This document shows positions 19,121 to 30,582 of a stretch of DNA of 64,000 bases, one piece after another. The position numbers and the translations under genes are program-made. The DNA lies in NCBI GenBank assembly GCA_002077065.1, contig NAJO01000009.1, positions 806,001 to 870,000 of the forward strand. Reading direction: 5' to 3'. Below the pieces are notes generated by a model. It worked only from the letters and a program-made list of their open reading frames with translations, had not been told where the DNA came from and did no database searches. The DNA is from Cryoendolithus antarcticus. Its lineage: Eukaryota > Ascomycota > Dothideomycetes > Cladosporiales > Cladosporiaceae. Position 1 is the first letter of the stretch. Each line of letters starts with the position of its first letter.

Positions 19121-20209
19121 CTGTCGGAGTCGAGCAATCCGCCCCGTCGCCACATACTCTCTCAGCATCTCCACGGCGTCGGTCCTACTGTAGCCTTGTG
19201 CGATGATAAGCGCATACAAGCGACGCACTGTTTCTGGACTTGGCCGTGGCTTATTTTCCGGCAGCTCCTCTTCCGTATGCGATTGCGCATCGTCGAACAA
19301 AGCTGTTTGGTAGCCACTACTCGTTACGGCATCATCGCGAAGTCCATCTGGAAAGTCATTGAACTCGGGCTCCCTCTCATCGAACTCCCTCGTGAGCACA
19401 GCGGCTCGCCCCGTTGCAATTGAGCCGACTGCTTCTAGCTCAGTAAGCAGTCGTCGTCGGGCACGCTTAGATCCCTCGCCGTAGTTGGCGCCAATAGGCG
19501 CATCGAGCAAACCGAAAAGACAGTACCATCTGTCTTCTTCACGTGTGGTTCCCCGACCCAGCGCCCACCTGATCTTCTGCTCAGCTGAGACCCTACCGAC
19601 CTCTCTGGAGTCGTGCAGTACTTCCGCTGGCACGCGCGTGAGAGCAGCGACCTGCGCAACAAACGACGTGTCGTTGTAAAACCCTCGACCCTTGAAGCCG
19701 ATGACGTTCCATTGCTGGGAAAGGAATACGACCAGACGTGGTGCTACCAGTTCTTGCAAAGTCCAGCCTCGCTGAAACCATTGACTGTGTTGAAGTTGCC
19801 GCTTCAGATCGTCACTCATGTACGCATTGCCCTCCGTCCGCGTACCCGACTCCGCAGCGGTTCCGTCCTCTGCGCTGAAGTCCACGTCGCTCAGATACGC
19901 TAGACATACTGCAGCATTCCTGTACCATCTGAACATGCTGTTAATGGCCTCGGACAACTCCACGCTATTCGTCTTATCAATGCAGCAGGTGTCTATCCAG
20001 AGCCAGTGAATGAATGGATATGTCTGTCTCACATAGTCCAAGAAGCCACGCAGTTTCACGTAACCGGACTTGTAGGTGTTGAGATGTCCCTCGACATCCT
20101 GATATGTCACTTCTTCGCTGCCCCACCTGTGAGATGCAATGATGTAGGGTGGTATGGCAGAGTGAAACTGCTGGAAAGTGCATGTAACGACATTGTAAAG
20201 ACGCATACT
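19103..20209 (-). CDS. HET-domain protein 1 (heterokaryon-incompatibility family)
   Basis: A single exon of 368 residues from MRLYNV at 20209. The upstream in-frame extension is ignored because paralogues start at this same motif. The N-terminal HET domain shows PYIIASHRWG, TYQDVE, WLWIDTCCIDK, ELSEAINSMF, WFQRGWTLQELVAP, EDRWYCLFGLL and GANYGEGSKRA. HET domains trigger programmed cell death after non-self recognition in fungi, and many resemble TIR-type signalling domains. The specific partner here is unknown. An acidic linker (residues 280-325) leads to a C-terminal module, VRRLYALIIAQGY...YVATGRI, that recurs in the two other HET genes of this window. It is divergent from GPI8. Confidence 0.88.
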   Translation of the reverse strand, partial: SMRLYNVVTCTFQQFHSAIPPYIIASHRWGSEEVTYQDVEGHLNTYKSGYVKLRGFLDYVRQTYPFIHWLWIDTCCIDKTNSVELSEAINSMFRWYRNAAVCLAYLSDVDFSAEDGTAAESGTRTEGNAYMSDDLKRQLQHSQWFQRGWTLQELVAPRLVVFLSQQWNVIGFKGRGFYNDTSFVAQVAALTRVPAEVLHDSREVGRVSAEQKIRWALGRGTTREEDRWYCLFGLLDAPIGANYGEGSKRARRRLLTELEAVGSIATGRAAVLTREFDEREPEFNDFPDGLRDDAVTSSGYQTALFDDAQSHTEEELPENKPRPSPETVRRLYALIIAQGYSRTDAVEMLREYVATGRIARLRQTQVAG

Positions 20210-20872
20210 GACCGCTGGCCCCAAGGTACGCAAGCTTTCGCTGCGGTTTGCTTGAACCTCATATGTGCGATCTTGCAGGCAGCAGAAGTGGCTGAGCACC
20301 TGGATTGTGCACAGTGCACCTCATGCATGCTGAAGCTGCAGCTCTTCGCTTAGGCTCATCCCATGCAAGTGTGCCTGATCGCCGAATCCGTTGTAACGGT
20401 GCCATTATCGCCTGTGAAGACGAGTGGAAAGCTCTCACAGCACAGAAAACCTCAATGACCTAGCGCATCTCGGTTCGCTAGAAATCAGGGCAAGTCGAAA
20501 GTGCTCTAAGAAGCACAGTAGATGCAATACCCAGCGACTTCTTCTGCCAAAGAGCTGCGTGGCAGACATCTGTTAGGGAGCTGCCTTGCTCGCTCGGCCG
20601 GCGTCATGCGCAACCTGCTCTGTGAGTGCCGACGATCGTGCGTGCCACTCAGCGAGTACATCAGATGTCGGCTGCGAAAGAAATGTGCAGTGCTTGGTTA
20701 AGACCGTACATGTACAATCCGAGAGGTCGAGCTTAGTAATCACGATACTCGACCTCCAGTCAATGTACTCTGTGCGGCCCGACCTCACAACGACATGCCG
20801 TAACAGGTACCCGTCAACAGTCGCGTACAAAGAGTGGGTGCGAGCGGCCATCAGTCTCTCCTAATCTTCACC
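20210..20872. other. Divergent promoter region between HET gene 1 and GPI8, no gene seen
   Basis: About 660 nt between two divergent starts. No frame carries recognisable motifs. An in-frame extension upstream of the HET start has no similarity to the paralogues and is probably 5' UTR. Confidence 0.45.
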
Positions 20873-22105
20873 ATGCGCTCCCTCGCGTTCTTTCCTCTTC
20901 TCCTCGCCCTCTTTCCGCTCACCAACGCAACCCACACCTCCAACTGGGCCGTGCTACTCAGCACCTCGCGCTTCTGGTTCAACTACCGCCACCTCGCCAA
21001 TGTCCTCTCCCTCTATCGCACCGTCAAGCGGCTGGGTATCCCAGACTCTCAGATAATCCTCATGCTCCCCGATGACATGGCCTGCAACCCGCGCAACTCC
21101 TTCCCTGGTAGTGTATTCAACGACAAGAGTCGAGAGCTGGATGTGTATGATGACAATGGCGAGACTGTGGGGCAGGACCAACTGAGTGAAGGGATTGAGG
21201 GCATGGGCGGGATCGAGGTGGACTACCGGGGCACGGAAGTCACAGTCGAGTCCTTCATACGTCTGTTGACAGATCGCTGGCCTGCCAGCCATCCTACTTC
21301 CAAACGTCTCATGACCGACGACCGCTCTAACATCCTGATATACATGACAGGCCACGGCGGCAACGAGTTTCTGAAATTCCAAGACTCGGAGGAAATCTCC
21401 TCCTTCGATCTAGCAGACGCCTTTGAGCAAATGTGGGAGAAGAAACGGTATCACGAGCTGCTATTCATGATCGATACGTGTCAGGCAAACACGATGTATC
21501 CCGCTTTTTACACTCCCAACATCATCGCGACTGGCTCGTCAGCCAAGGACCAGAGTTCGTACTCGCATCATGCTGATCAAGATGTGGGCGTTGCTGTGGT
21601 GGATCGGTGGACTTACTTCAATCTCGACTTTCTAGAAACTAGGTTAAACTCGACGTCCTCGGATGTGAGGCTCGGCGAGCTGTTCGACTACATGACGCCC
21701 GAGCGTGTGCACAGCGACGCTGGCGTGCGGTATGATCTGTTTCCTGGCGGCGAGGCTGCAGCTCGGGACCGGCGAATCTTGGACTTCTTCGGCAATGTTC
21801 AGGGTGTGGAAGTCGACCGGGATGAAAGTCATGTCGGCACTAGCGACCATGATGACCAGGCTGCGAGACGTCAAGCATGGCAGCGGGATCTGGACGGTCT
21901 GAGAATGCTCGTGGAGAAGACTCAGGCCATACTGGAGAACGAGACTGCTCGGGCGCCCAATGCGGCGGCTACGTTCCAGCAGCATCCAGCTCAGCTCGAC
22001 ACAGCTACTACGATTGACAGCATTGGGACTTCAGCATGGCTCAAGAAGGCTGTGGGTGTTACCTCGCTACTTGGACTTGGAACAGCATGGTACATGGTAC
22101 AATGA
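20873..22105 (+). CDS. GPI8: GPI-anchor transamidase catalytic subunit
   Basis: A single exon of 410 residues. The ATG at 20873 opens a signal peptide (MRSLAFFPLLLALFPLTNA). The body is a C13 legumain-type cysteine protease domain that cleaves the C-terminal signal of precursor proteins and attaches the GPI anchor in the ER lumen. The catalytic histidine is H161 in MTGHGG and the nucleophile C203 in MIDTCQANTMY; FLKFQDSEEI, conserved in Gpi8, lies between them. A C-terminal hydrophobic segment (about 390-407, GVTSLLGLGTAW) matches the single membrane anchor of the family. Length is normal. It is convergent with the thiolase gene. Confidence 0.96.
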   Translation: MRSLAFFPLLLALFPLTNATHTSNWAVLLSTSRFWFNYRHLANVLSLYRTVKRLGIPDSQIILMLPDDMACNPRNSFPGSVFNDKSRELDVYDDNGETVGQDQLSEGIEGMGGIEVDYRGTEVTVESFIRLLTDRWPASHPTSKRLMTDDRSNILIYMTGHGGNEFLKFQDSEEISSFDLADAFEQMWEKKRYHELLFMIDTCQANTMYPAFYTPNIIATGSSAKDQSSYSHHADQDVGVAVVDRWTYFNLDFLETRLNSTSSDVRLGELFDYMTPERVHSDAGVRYDLFPGGEAAARDRRILDFFGNVQGVEVDRDESHVGTSDHDDQAARRQAWQRDLDGLRMLVEKTQAILENETARAPNAAATFQQHPAQLDTATTIDSIGTSAWLKKAVGVTSLLGLGTAWYMVQ

Positions 22106-22495
22106 ATGTGTGCACATAGTGCTGTACAACATATGAGCAGCATCACTGCTTGCATGCATCCTTGATGTCTGCTCGTGAGCACTCAGCATGTCGAACGCCA
22201 CCTGCATCTGAGCCTAATGTGAGCCACGACTCGCTTGCAGACCCGGCGCGCTGCAATGTAACCTGCTCAGCACGGCGCTGTCTGGGTCTTGTCAGGCTGT
22301 CGTCGAAGCGCTAACGGCAGGCGCGTAGCGCAGCCGTCGTCCATTGTCGCATATGGCAATGTCGACTAGAGCTCGACATTCTCCACAGCGCAGCTAGTTG
22401 TCGTCCCGCCGGAATTGGCTGCGTTGGCTTCTGTCGATAGGTAGACGTGCCATCCCTTGAGTCAGGCACTGATCCATCTTCATGAGGTCAGATCA
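22106..22495. other. Convergent 3' flanks, no gene seen
   Basis: This holds the 3' ends of GPI8 (plus) and the acetyl-CoA acetyltransferase gene (minus). No coding pattern is seen. Confidence 0.45.
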
Positions 22496-23872
<1,377 letters not shown>

Positions 23873-24643
23873 GATTGAGTGCGCAGGACGGTGGAGGTCA
23901 AGTAGTGGGATAAGCAGAGCTTGAGAGGTAGACTACGCTACATTGCTAGATACCTTACGGCGGTCCCATGTCATGTTGTCGAAGCTACGGTTGGCATCGG
24001 GTCCTGTGGACCGCGTGCAGAGCCGAGGTCTTCATGTGATGCGGGACTCGTTCCGCAGTGTTGCCCACGATGCAACGAGGTTCACATGGGTTCTAATCTC
24101 TGGTTTTGTAGCACTGGTCTTCTCGACGATCGATTAGGCATGACCCTTAGATGTCTGGCCAAGTCCGAGATCTTGCCAGCAGCTATGTTCTAGATGACAA
24201 GGTCTCCCGGGCCTCGCGAGATAGAGGCTCTCGCCGCGACTCACGCGGCTCTGGTAAGCATTACAATGCTATTCTGTGATGTGACTGGATCCGTGGAAGC
24301 ATCGATGAAACGATCGTCGAAGAAGTCGCAGGTGTGCAAAGTTGAGTGGCTGGGAGAGAGCCCAAGCCCCGCCTCTCATAACACTGACTATGAGTAGACG
24401 TCCCCGGCCGATGGTTGTGGACATGGTTTCATACCGTGCCGTTCCAAGGCTCAACGCACCCTACAGCGAGTGGATGCGTAACGCCAAAAATTCGACATTG
24501 ATGCCGTGTCCTCGTGAAAGCCGCCATGTCATCTCTCGGGATTTTGACATAGCGTGCCTCAGTACCACAAGTGTAGCCAGGTCTGTAAGTCGCCCAGGGG
24601 CTCTCGGTTCGCGAGGCATGCTTTCTTCGATGTTCCCCATCCC
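23873..24643. other. Intergenic, no gene seen
   Basis: About 770 nt that include the promoter of the thiolase gene and the 3' flank of the next minus-strand gene. Only short unrelated frames are present. Confidence 0.45.
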
Positions 24644-25340
24644 TCACCTCCTCCCATACCGCCCCGCCATCGGCGCCTCAGGCGGCGGCGTCCTCCCACC
24701 ATCTCTCCTCCTATCCCTCTTCTTCCCCTTCTCACTTCCCATGTCCAAGCTGTCCCGCCTGGACTTCACTTTCTTCGGCTCCTTCGCCTGCGCTCCAAAT
24801 CTCGGCGTCCTTACCATCGAGTCCTGCTCATCCGGAAAACTGACTTCGACAAGCGAGAAGTAGTAGTCCAGCACTTCGGGGTAACGGAGACACGAGCGGC
24901 GCCAGTCCTCGTCGATGCCTTGGCGGAAGATTCCGTTGGCGTTGCTGATCTGGGTGTGTAGGAGCGCTAGTTGCTGAGGCGGTAGAGGAGGATTTCCGCC
25001 ATATCTTTGGAAGAGTGTGTAGCATGGGAGGGTTTGGAGGTAGGCTATGTGGGCCTGGGCGCGGGCGGCCTTGAGCTGGGCAAAGGTGTTGATGACGCTG
25101 TTGCGGGCGTGGATGAGGACCCATTCTCTGCAACGGTCTGTCAGGTGCATGCTCGAGTGCCGGTCGAGGGTCTATATACCGTATCTGCAGCACGCCTTGC
25201 CATCTTGCCATTGCTTGATCAAGTGCTAGCTTTAGGCGATCGCCCTCATGCGCACACTCGGGTGTTGATGCTGCACCGCAGATCGCACATGAGGGCTGTA
25301 TGTTTTGCAACGCGCTCTGGCCCGTCGCTGTGGCCAGCAT
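24644..25340 (-). CDS. Conserved fungal protein of unknown function
   Basis: Two exons, 25180-25340 and 24644-25127, give 214 residues. The 52-nt intron (GTATAT...CACCTGAC...TTGCAG) joins VLQIR to EWVLIHARN without breaking the frame. The N-terminus has a small cysteine cluster, SCAICGAA and ECAHEGDRL, that could bind zinc. A helical middle follows (EWVLIHARNSVINTF, AQAHIAYLQTLPCY), then DEDWRRSCLRYPEVLDYYF. The C-terminal 45 residues are strongly basic (KKVKSRR, KKRDRRRDGGR) and could be a nuclear signal. I recognise the overall pattern as a conserved uncharacterised ascomycete family. No function can be stated. Confidence 0.75.
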
Positions 25341-26369
25341 GACTGCTATGCCGTGATCGTACTTGTTCTGTATGCTGTGCTGTGTGCCACCGATCGTGTG
25401 GACTTGTACTGTTCCGGCACCGATGTCGATGCAATGGCTGTCGCTTCGCTATCGCTACCATACTCGAATCAAACACAACGCCCGCAAACAACGAAACAGT
25501 CACCAATTATACCGCGTATGATTATGAACTGAGAAGCAAAAGACGGAGAGCGTCTGCAAACCTTACCGATTGACACCAGCCCACCAGACCAGCAGAGCCA
25601 AAGCTAGTGCACGCACGCATCGCAGAGTACATCTCGTCAGCGTGTTCACATCAGAGTCGTTCGGAGGGCAGAGTGGGCATGACCCGCCGACCTACTGCGA
25701 GTAGTCGAGCGGTCCGTTGACTATAGCTGCAGCTTGCCATTGCGCCGATTGGACTGCGTTGATGCATGTTGCGCTGGCGGCGGAGCTTCGAGATCAGTCG
25801 GCGGCCGAAGATTGCGGAAGCATGAGATGAAACTGTGGCGACAAGCTGCTTAAGTATATTCACACAAGCGTGCGGTCAGTGTTCTGCTAGCGGTGAATCA
25901 TGTGTGGGTTTTGAAGGTACAGAGATCTGGTTATTGATATTTGGTGTAGCTGCCTTATTAGTCAGCTCCATTGGAGTTCGCAAAGGCAATCCTCCCCTTC
26001 CATGCCTTTGCGTCTCTGGCCTGCGCCACCTCGCAGCAGTCAATGATATCACTCGCTCTTTTTAGACCTTCTGCTGCCAGCCATACTGACTACCACGTAG
26101 CGTGGGAGATCCCGATCAGTTGTACGGTATCGAACATCCTTAGAGGGAGTAGGCAGTTTTCCCTTATTCACCTCCCTCGAATTGCGGCCTCTATCCGATA
26201 CCATTCCGAAATCCTCTCCTCGTGCTGGTCCGCGTCTACCCTCCTGCACAACTCTCAATGTCCGCGTAAATTCACCCCTCGGATGTGATGACTACGGCGC
26301 CACGAGCGAACTTTGTGAGACTGGATTCATCGGTTCTCTGCGTACGTCTATCTTCCCAGGTTCCTGGGA
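25341..26369. other. Intergenic, no gene seen
   Basis: About 1 kb between the small conserved gene (minus) and the HET pseudogene (plus). Open frames are all under about 110 codons and carry no motif. Confidence 0.4.
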
Positions 26370-28219
26370 ATGGCGCAGTCCCAGCCCCCAACCTTGTACG
26401 GAATTCTAGCACCATCTGAGATTCGCATTTTCCACATCTCAGGCTTCAAGCCGGCACTAGCAGAGCTGAGGAAATCGCGGGAAAATCCCTTCGATGTCGT
26501 CGAAGGATGGCTGGAAGTGATTACTTTGGACGAGGTGGAGAGCAGGAAAGACGAGTACGCGGCACCTTCGTACTTATGGGGCAGCCACCTCAAGACTGGG
26601 AGCCGCTGGGCTCGATCTGGCTCTACTGACCCGGTGATCGAGAACCACGACGACGCGTACACCATCAAGTGCAATACAACAATTGTGCATATCCGGCCGA
26701 ACCTACATTCTGCCCTATGCAACCTCGCCAAGCGAGATGACGCCCCAAAATCACTCTGAATGGACGCTCTTTGTATCAATCAGAGCGACTTCATGGAGAA
26801 GTCTGCTCAAGTCAGCATGATGGGCCGCATTTACAGCGCCGTAGGACTTGTCATCGCGTGGCTCTGTATAATGACATGTCGCTACTCTTTTCGTTTCTAC
26901 AGGATTATCCGGAGCCCGACGAATATTAGCCGAATAATGCCGTGCGAGATTGCTTTAGCGATCTGGAGTCCCGCGATTAATTCGACCGGGCGTGGACGTT
27001 TCAGGAATTGTGCGTGGCGAGACGAGCTGTTGTACAGATTGGTGATAACAGTATCGAATGGAGTACTCTGGCGGCCCAATGGTCGAATGTGACTAATGCG
27101 GCAACAAACGACACTCATCATATATGGGTGAGACTGGAAGAGGTCGAGAAAGCTCGAATGGCTCGCAATCCCTCTCTGCTGTTTCTGCTCCGATCTATAT
27201 GGGCGAGGTGCGCATCTGACCCAAGGGACAAAGTGTATGCAGTGCTCGGTCTCTACAGCAAGAATGCGAAACTGGTTGCTGATTATACTTTGACTGTGCG
27301 CCAGGTTTTTGTGCAAGCATCGAAGGCCATAACCGAAGATGACAACAGCCTGGATATTCTGCACTATGCTGGTATCGCGCATCTCTCGCGTCCCCCTAAA
27401 TGGAGTACCGAATCTATCTCCGACAGTCGAAGACTGCCCTTGTGGATACCAGATTGGGGCGATGGCGGGATGAATTCCCCATTGCCACAAAAACGTTTCG
27501 AATATCTCAAGAGACTGGAGTTTCCCTCGATTGACCCGGCGTTCGTGTTTGATGTAAGATAGGATGGAGAAATTCTGATTGCTGCAGGTATAGCATTGGG
27601 CAGACTGCTGCAATTTGACGACTCCGATGATACCTCTTCCAATCGCACGGCAGTCATGATTGTGCCTTTTCCAGAGTGCGCATTTGCAGCCACGAATATG
27701 GCGAATCATCAGCGTCTGAATGATACGCTGCGTAGGAGACTAAGTCAAGCTTCGGCCTGCAAGGTGAAGATGCAGGGGTTCCTGGAGGCTGTGAACATTC
27801 ACGACGCACACGGCTGCAGCTGTGTATCTGCGATTGATTGGCGAAGTGAAACTCCAGGGTCGGAGAGAGACTACGGCGATCATGTGCGCTTGATATACCC
27901 GCTTGAGAACAGACACAGCAGGCCATTGGACTGGGTAGTCATTCCATTCGGTGCTCGAACTCCGATGATTCTACGGCCAGACAATCGACTGAAGCCAAGT
28001 CCTCTCCAGCTGGACGAAAAGAGGGCCGGCAGGTATGGCAGGAAGCCTTCACAAGAGACTGCATTTGACTTAGAGTCGACACTGAGTACCTTCATGTTGG
28101 TCGGTGCCGAAGATAGCGAAGGCGGGAAAGAGCGTTTGCAGATCCACAGAGGCTTCGCCACAGGTGGGAAACGCCTTGGCTGCTTGAGCTGCGTGTACGG
28201 TGATTTTGAGCTTCGTTGA
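26370..28219 (+). pseudogene. Decayed HET-domain gene
   Basis: The sequence can be read as a full-length classical HET protein in two frames. Frame one begins MAQSQPPTLYGILAPSE and contains PSYLWGS. It is stopped by TGA at 26757-26759, exactly where the HET core LWIDALCINQ requires TGG, and resumes with MDALCINQSD and IYSAVGLVIAWL. A frame change near 26861 then leads to ALYNDMS. In-frame TAG (26927-26929) and TAA (26978-26980) come next, then RAWTFQELCVARR and DPRDKVYAVLGLYS. A further TAG at 27560-27562 precedes a last open section to 28219. Four nonsense codons and one frameshift make this non-functional. It belongs to the classical LWIDALCINQ type, distinct from the three intact HET genes around it. 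Confidence 0.85.
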
Positions 28220-28748
28220 GCTGCCGTCAATGCCCATCGTTGGACAGACTAAGGACTCGTACAACATTCTGCTCTCTGCAAATCCTGATAACCGCCGAGT
28301 GGCAAGTGGGAAAGATCCATGGTGACCAAACGCCGCTACGACTGCTCGTCGGACTCTTGTGCAGGCGGATGTACCAGCGCCGATCCTGGGATCCAGTGCT
28401 ACTCATATCAAGCGTTGTGTAGACGATACTTACCTATGTCAGACGTCCTATTCCTTGTACAGCACAGCTAACGTCATCACGTGCAGTCAGAACCCTGTTG
28501 ATGCGATGCTATTCGTCAGCCTCACACATGTACTGTCCTAAGGTAGTCTGCATGGCGTTGTCGTTGAGTTCAAGGCACGAGTGCATCCGCGATGTGGCTG
28601 CGCATGCGCGCATCATGCGGACGTCTGCACAGCCTCGTCGCCCTCTTCGCGCCCATCGGATCAGTGCAAGAGCGCATTGACTGCGATCTAGTCCTGTATA
28701 AACTTGCAGGTTCCAGATGTCGATGAAATACATGTAGCCGACAGCACA
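28220..28748. other. Intergenic, promoter side of HET gene 2
   Basis: About 530 nt between the HET pseudogene and HET gene 2. No gene is seen. A TATAAA close to the HET start is listed separately. Confidence 0.4.
28697..28702 (+). promoter_or_regulatory. TATA-like element before HET gene 2
   Basis: TATAAA lies 47 nt before the ATG at 28749. The distance would imply a very short leader, so this is only a weak candidate. Confidence 0.25.
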
Positions 28749-29942
28749 ATGCGCCTTTATAACGTTGACACCTGCGACTTCAAGCAGTTCTACACGCCCG
28801 CCGAGACACCACAATATATCATCGCGTCCCATCGATGGACGGGTGCGGAGACGACATTTCAAGATGTCGAAGCACATCGTAATATGCACACGGCTGGCCA
28901 CAAAAAGTTAGACAGGTTCGTGGACTATATCAAACGAACATATGCTCAAGTCAAATGGCTTTGGATCGACACCTGCTGTATCGATAAGACCAACGCCGTC
29001 GAACTATCAGAAGCGATCAATTCCATGTACAAGTGGTACAGCAATGCCAGAGTCTGTTTGGCCCTTCTCGACGATGTTGAGGTCAGTCGGGAATCGGTAC
29101 GAAGGTGCATCGACAGGCAAGACCTCTCCGACGAGCGTGAGGTACTCGAAGTGATGAAGAAGCAAGTTCGGGAGAGCGAGTGGTTCAACAGAGGGTGGAA
29201 GTTACAGGAGCTATTGGCTCCTAAAGTAGTAGTGTTCCTGTCCAGAGATTTTGAAGTCATAGGCTACAAGGGTCGCTGGAAAGCGCCTGGCGCATTCGAT
29301 CACTATCTCGGTTCTATCACGGATATTCAGGTTGCCGTCTTGTCCGATCCGGCACAAATACGCAACATGGATGTTGTGGACATAATGATGTTAGCTACTC
29401 AACGAAGCACGACCCGTGAAGAAGATAGATGGTACTGCCTCTACGGCCTTCTGGAAGCACCACTGGGGGCAAACTACGGCGAGGGATCCAAGCGAGCGAG
29501 AAGGCGATTACTTGACGAACTGGAATTGCTGGGCTTGTTGGCCGAAGACCGTCGCTCACTGATCGTCAGGAAGCTGGACAAAGCAGAGAGGAAACATGAG
29601 CACGGGCACTCCGCAAAACCTCGCACCCCCAGTGACGAGAGGCCACCGCGCCCAGCCGCAAACACCAACGACGTGGTGCGAGCGCGTACGAGGCCAGAGG
29701 TACAGCCGACCGGGAATTCGATGTCCAGATGTCGGGTATTTGAAAGCATAGTCGCCGAAGGCGATACCTCCGACGAAGCCTGGGAGATACTGGACTACAC
29801 ACCGGCCGGTAGATTGCGCGAGCCTCGCCAAGGACCTGTACCTGCGTACGAGCAGCACACAGGATCCGAGGACGAGATTGGCGCTCCGCCAGTAGAGTTA
29901 GCCCTGGTTGAGCACAACTCGTCGCAGCGCGATGTGTCCTGA
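28749..29942 (+). CDS. HET-domain protein 2
   Basis: A single exon of 397 residues starting MRLYNVDTCDF, as in HET protein 1. The HET domain contains QYIIASHRW, TFQDVE, WLWIDTCCIDK, ELSEAINSMYKWY, WFNRGWKLQELLAP, EEDRWYCLYGLL and GANYGEGSKRARRRL. These are almost residue for residue the motifs of HET protein 1, although synonymous positions differ widely. After a Pro/Arg-rich linker the C-terminus carries a degenerate copy of the shared module (FESIVAEGDTSDEAWEILDY followed by AGRL). It should act in non-self recognition or cell-death signalling by family analogy. The partner and allele system are unknown. Confidence 0.87.
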   Translation: MRLYNVDTCDFKQFYTPAETPQYIIASHRWTGAETTFQDVEAHRNMHTAGHKKLDRFVDYIKRTYAQVKWLWIDTCCIDKTNAVELSEAINSMYKWYSNARVCLALLDDVEVSRESVRRCIDRQDLSDEREVLEVMKKQVRESEWFNRGWKLQELLAPKVVVFLSRDFEVIGYKGRWKAPGAFDHYLGSITDIQVAVLSDPAQIRNMDVVDIMMLATQRSTTREEDRWYCLYGLLEAPLGANYGEGSKRARRRLLDELELLGLLAEDRRSLIVRKLDKAERKHEHGHSAKPRTPSDERPPRPAANTNDVVRARTRPEVQPTGNSMSRCRVFESIVAEGDTSDEAWEILDYTPAGRLREPRQGPVPAYEQHTGSEDEIGAPPVELALVEHNSSQRDVS

Positions 29943-30582
29943 ACTCGAGGAACCAGACACGGCGCAAGCGCGTCCAGCAGAGTATCATCGCAATCGAGCA
30001 ACGGCCAGCTGGCGAGATGCCATGGCTGCCAGAAGCTGTGTTCGCGAGTCTAGTGTATTCGATGTGGCGCTCGGATAATCGGGACTTGCCATTGAGATCA
30101 TCAGCCTCTTGGAAAAGGCGGCCTTGCGACTGTACACTTGTCGCATCATGAGGATATCAGCGTCCAAACAGTTCCTGAACGCCATGATATGCTTGCGCTG
30201 GCAGCTCTGAACACCCCACTTCTTGCAGAGAACATGCAGACAGTGGCGTATCTGGCACTTAGCGTTTGACGATCATGTACGCAAGATGGTGTGTTCGGGC
30301 AGCGAGGTGATTGGGCATACCTGCAGCTGTCTAGTTCAGCCGCACAAAGCGGCCTCAAACACGGTTCGCATGTTTGTAGTCGCTAGCTCCACGTCTCCCC
30401 GCATCGGTCGCATGATCTGATGGGGTGGCATATAATGGAAGGGCATCTCCGCTCATGCTGAAACCTGTGTGATGCATCTTCCTGTTACTGGATGGCTTTC
30501 CGCCTCAACAGTCGCCACAGTCGATGTATAGGACGCTCGTGCACCCTGCTCAAGGTGCAGTCACACAGTGCATTGGACTACT
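29943..30582. other. Intergenic between HET genes 2 and 3, no gene seen
   Basis: About 640 nt. No frame matches any part of a HET protein, so the two genes are separate and not a split copy. A TATA-like site is listed separately. Confidence 0.4.
30431..30436 (+). promoter_or_regulatory. TATA-like element before HET gene 3
   Basis: TATAAT in the context GGCATATAATGG lies 147 nt before the ATG at 30583. The distance is reasonable for a fungal TATA box; no other support. Confidence 0.3.
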
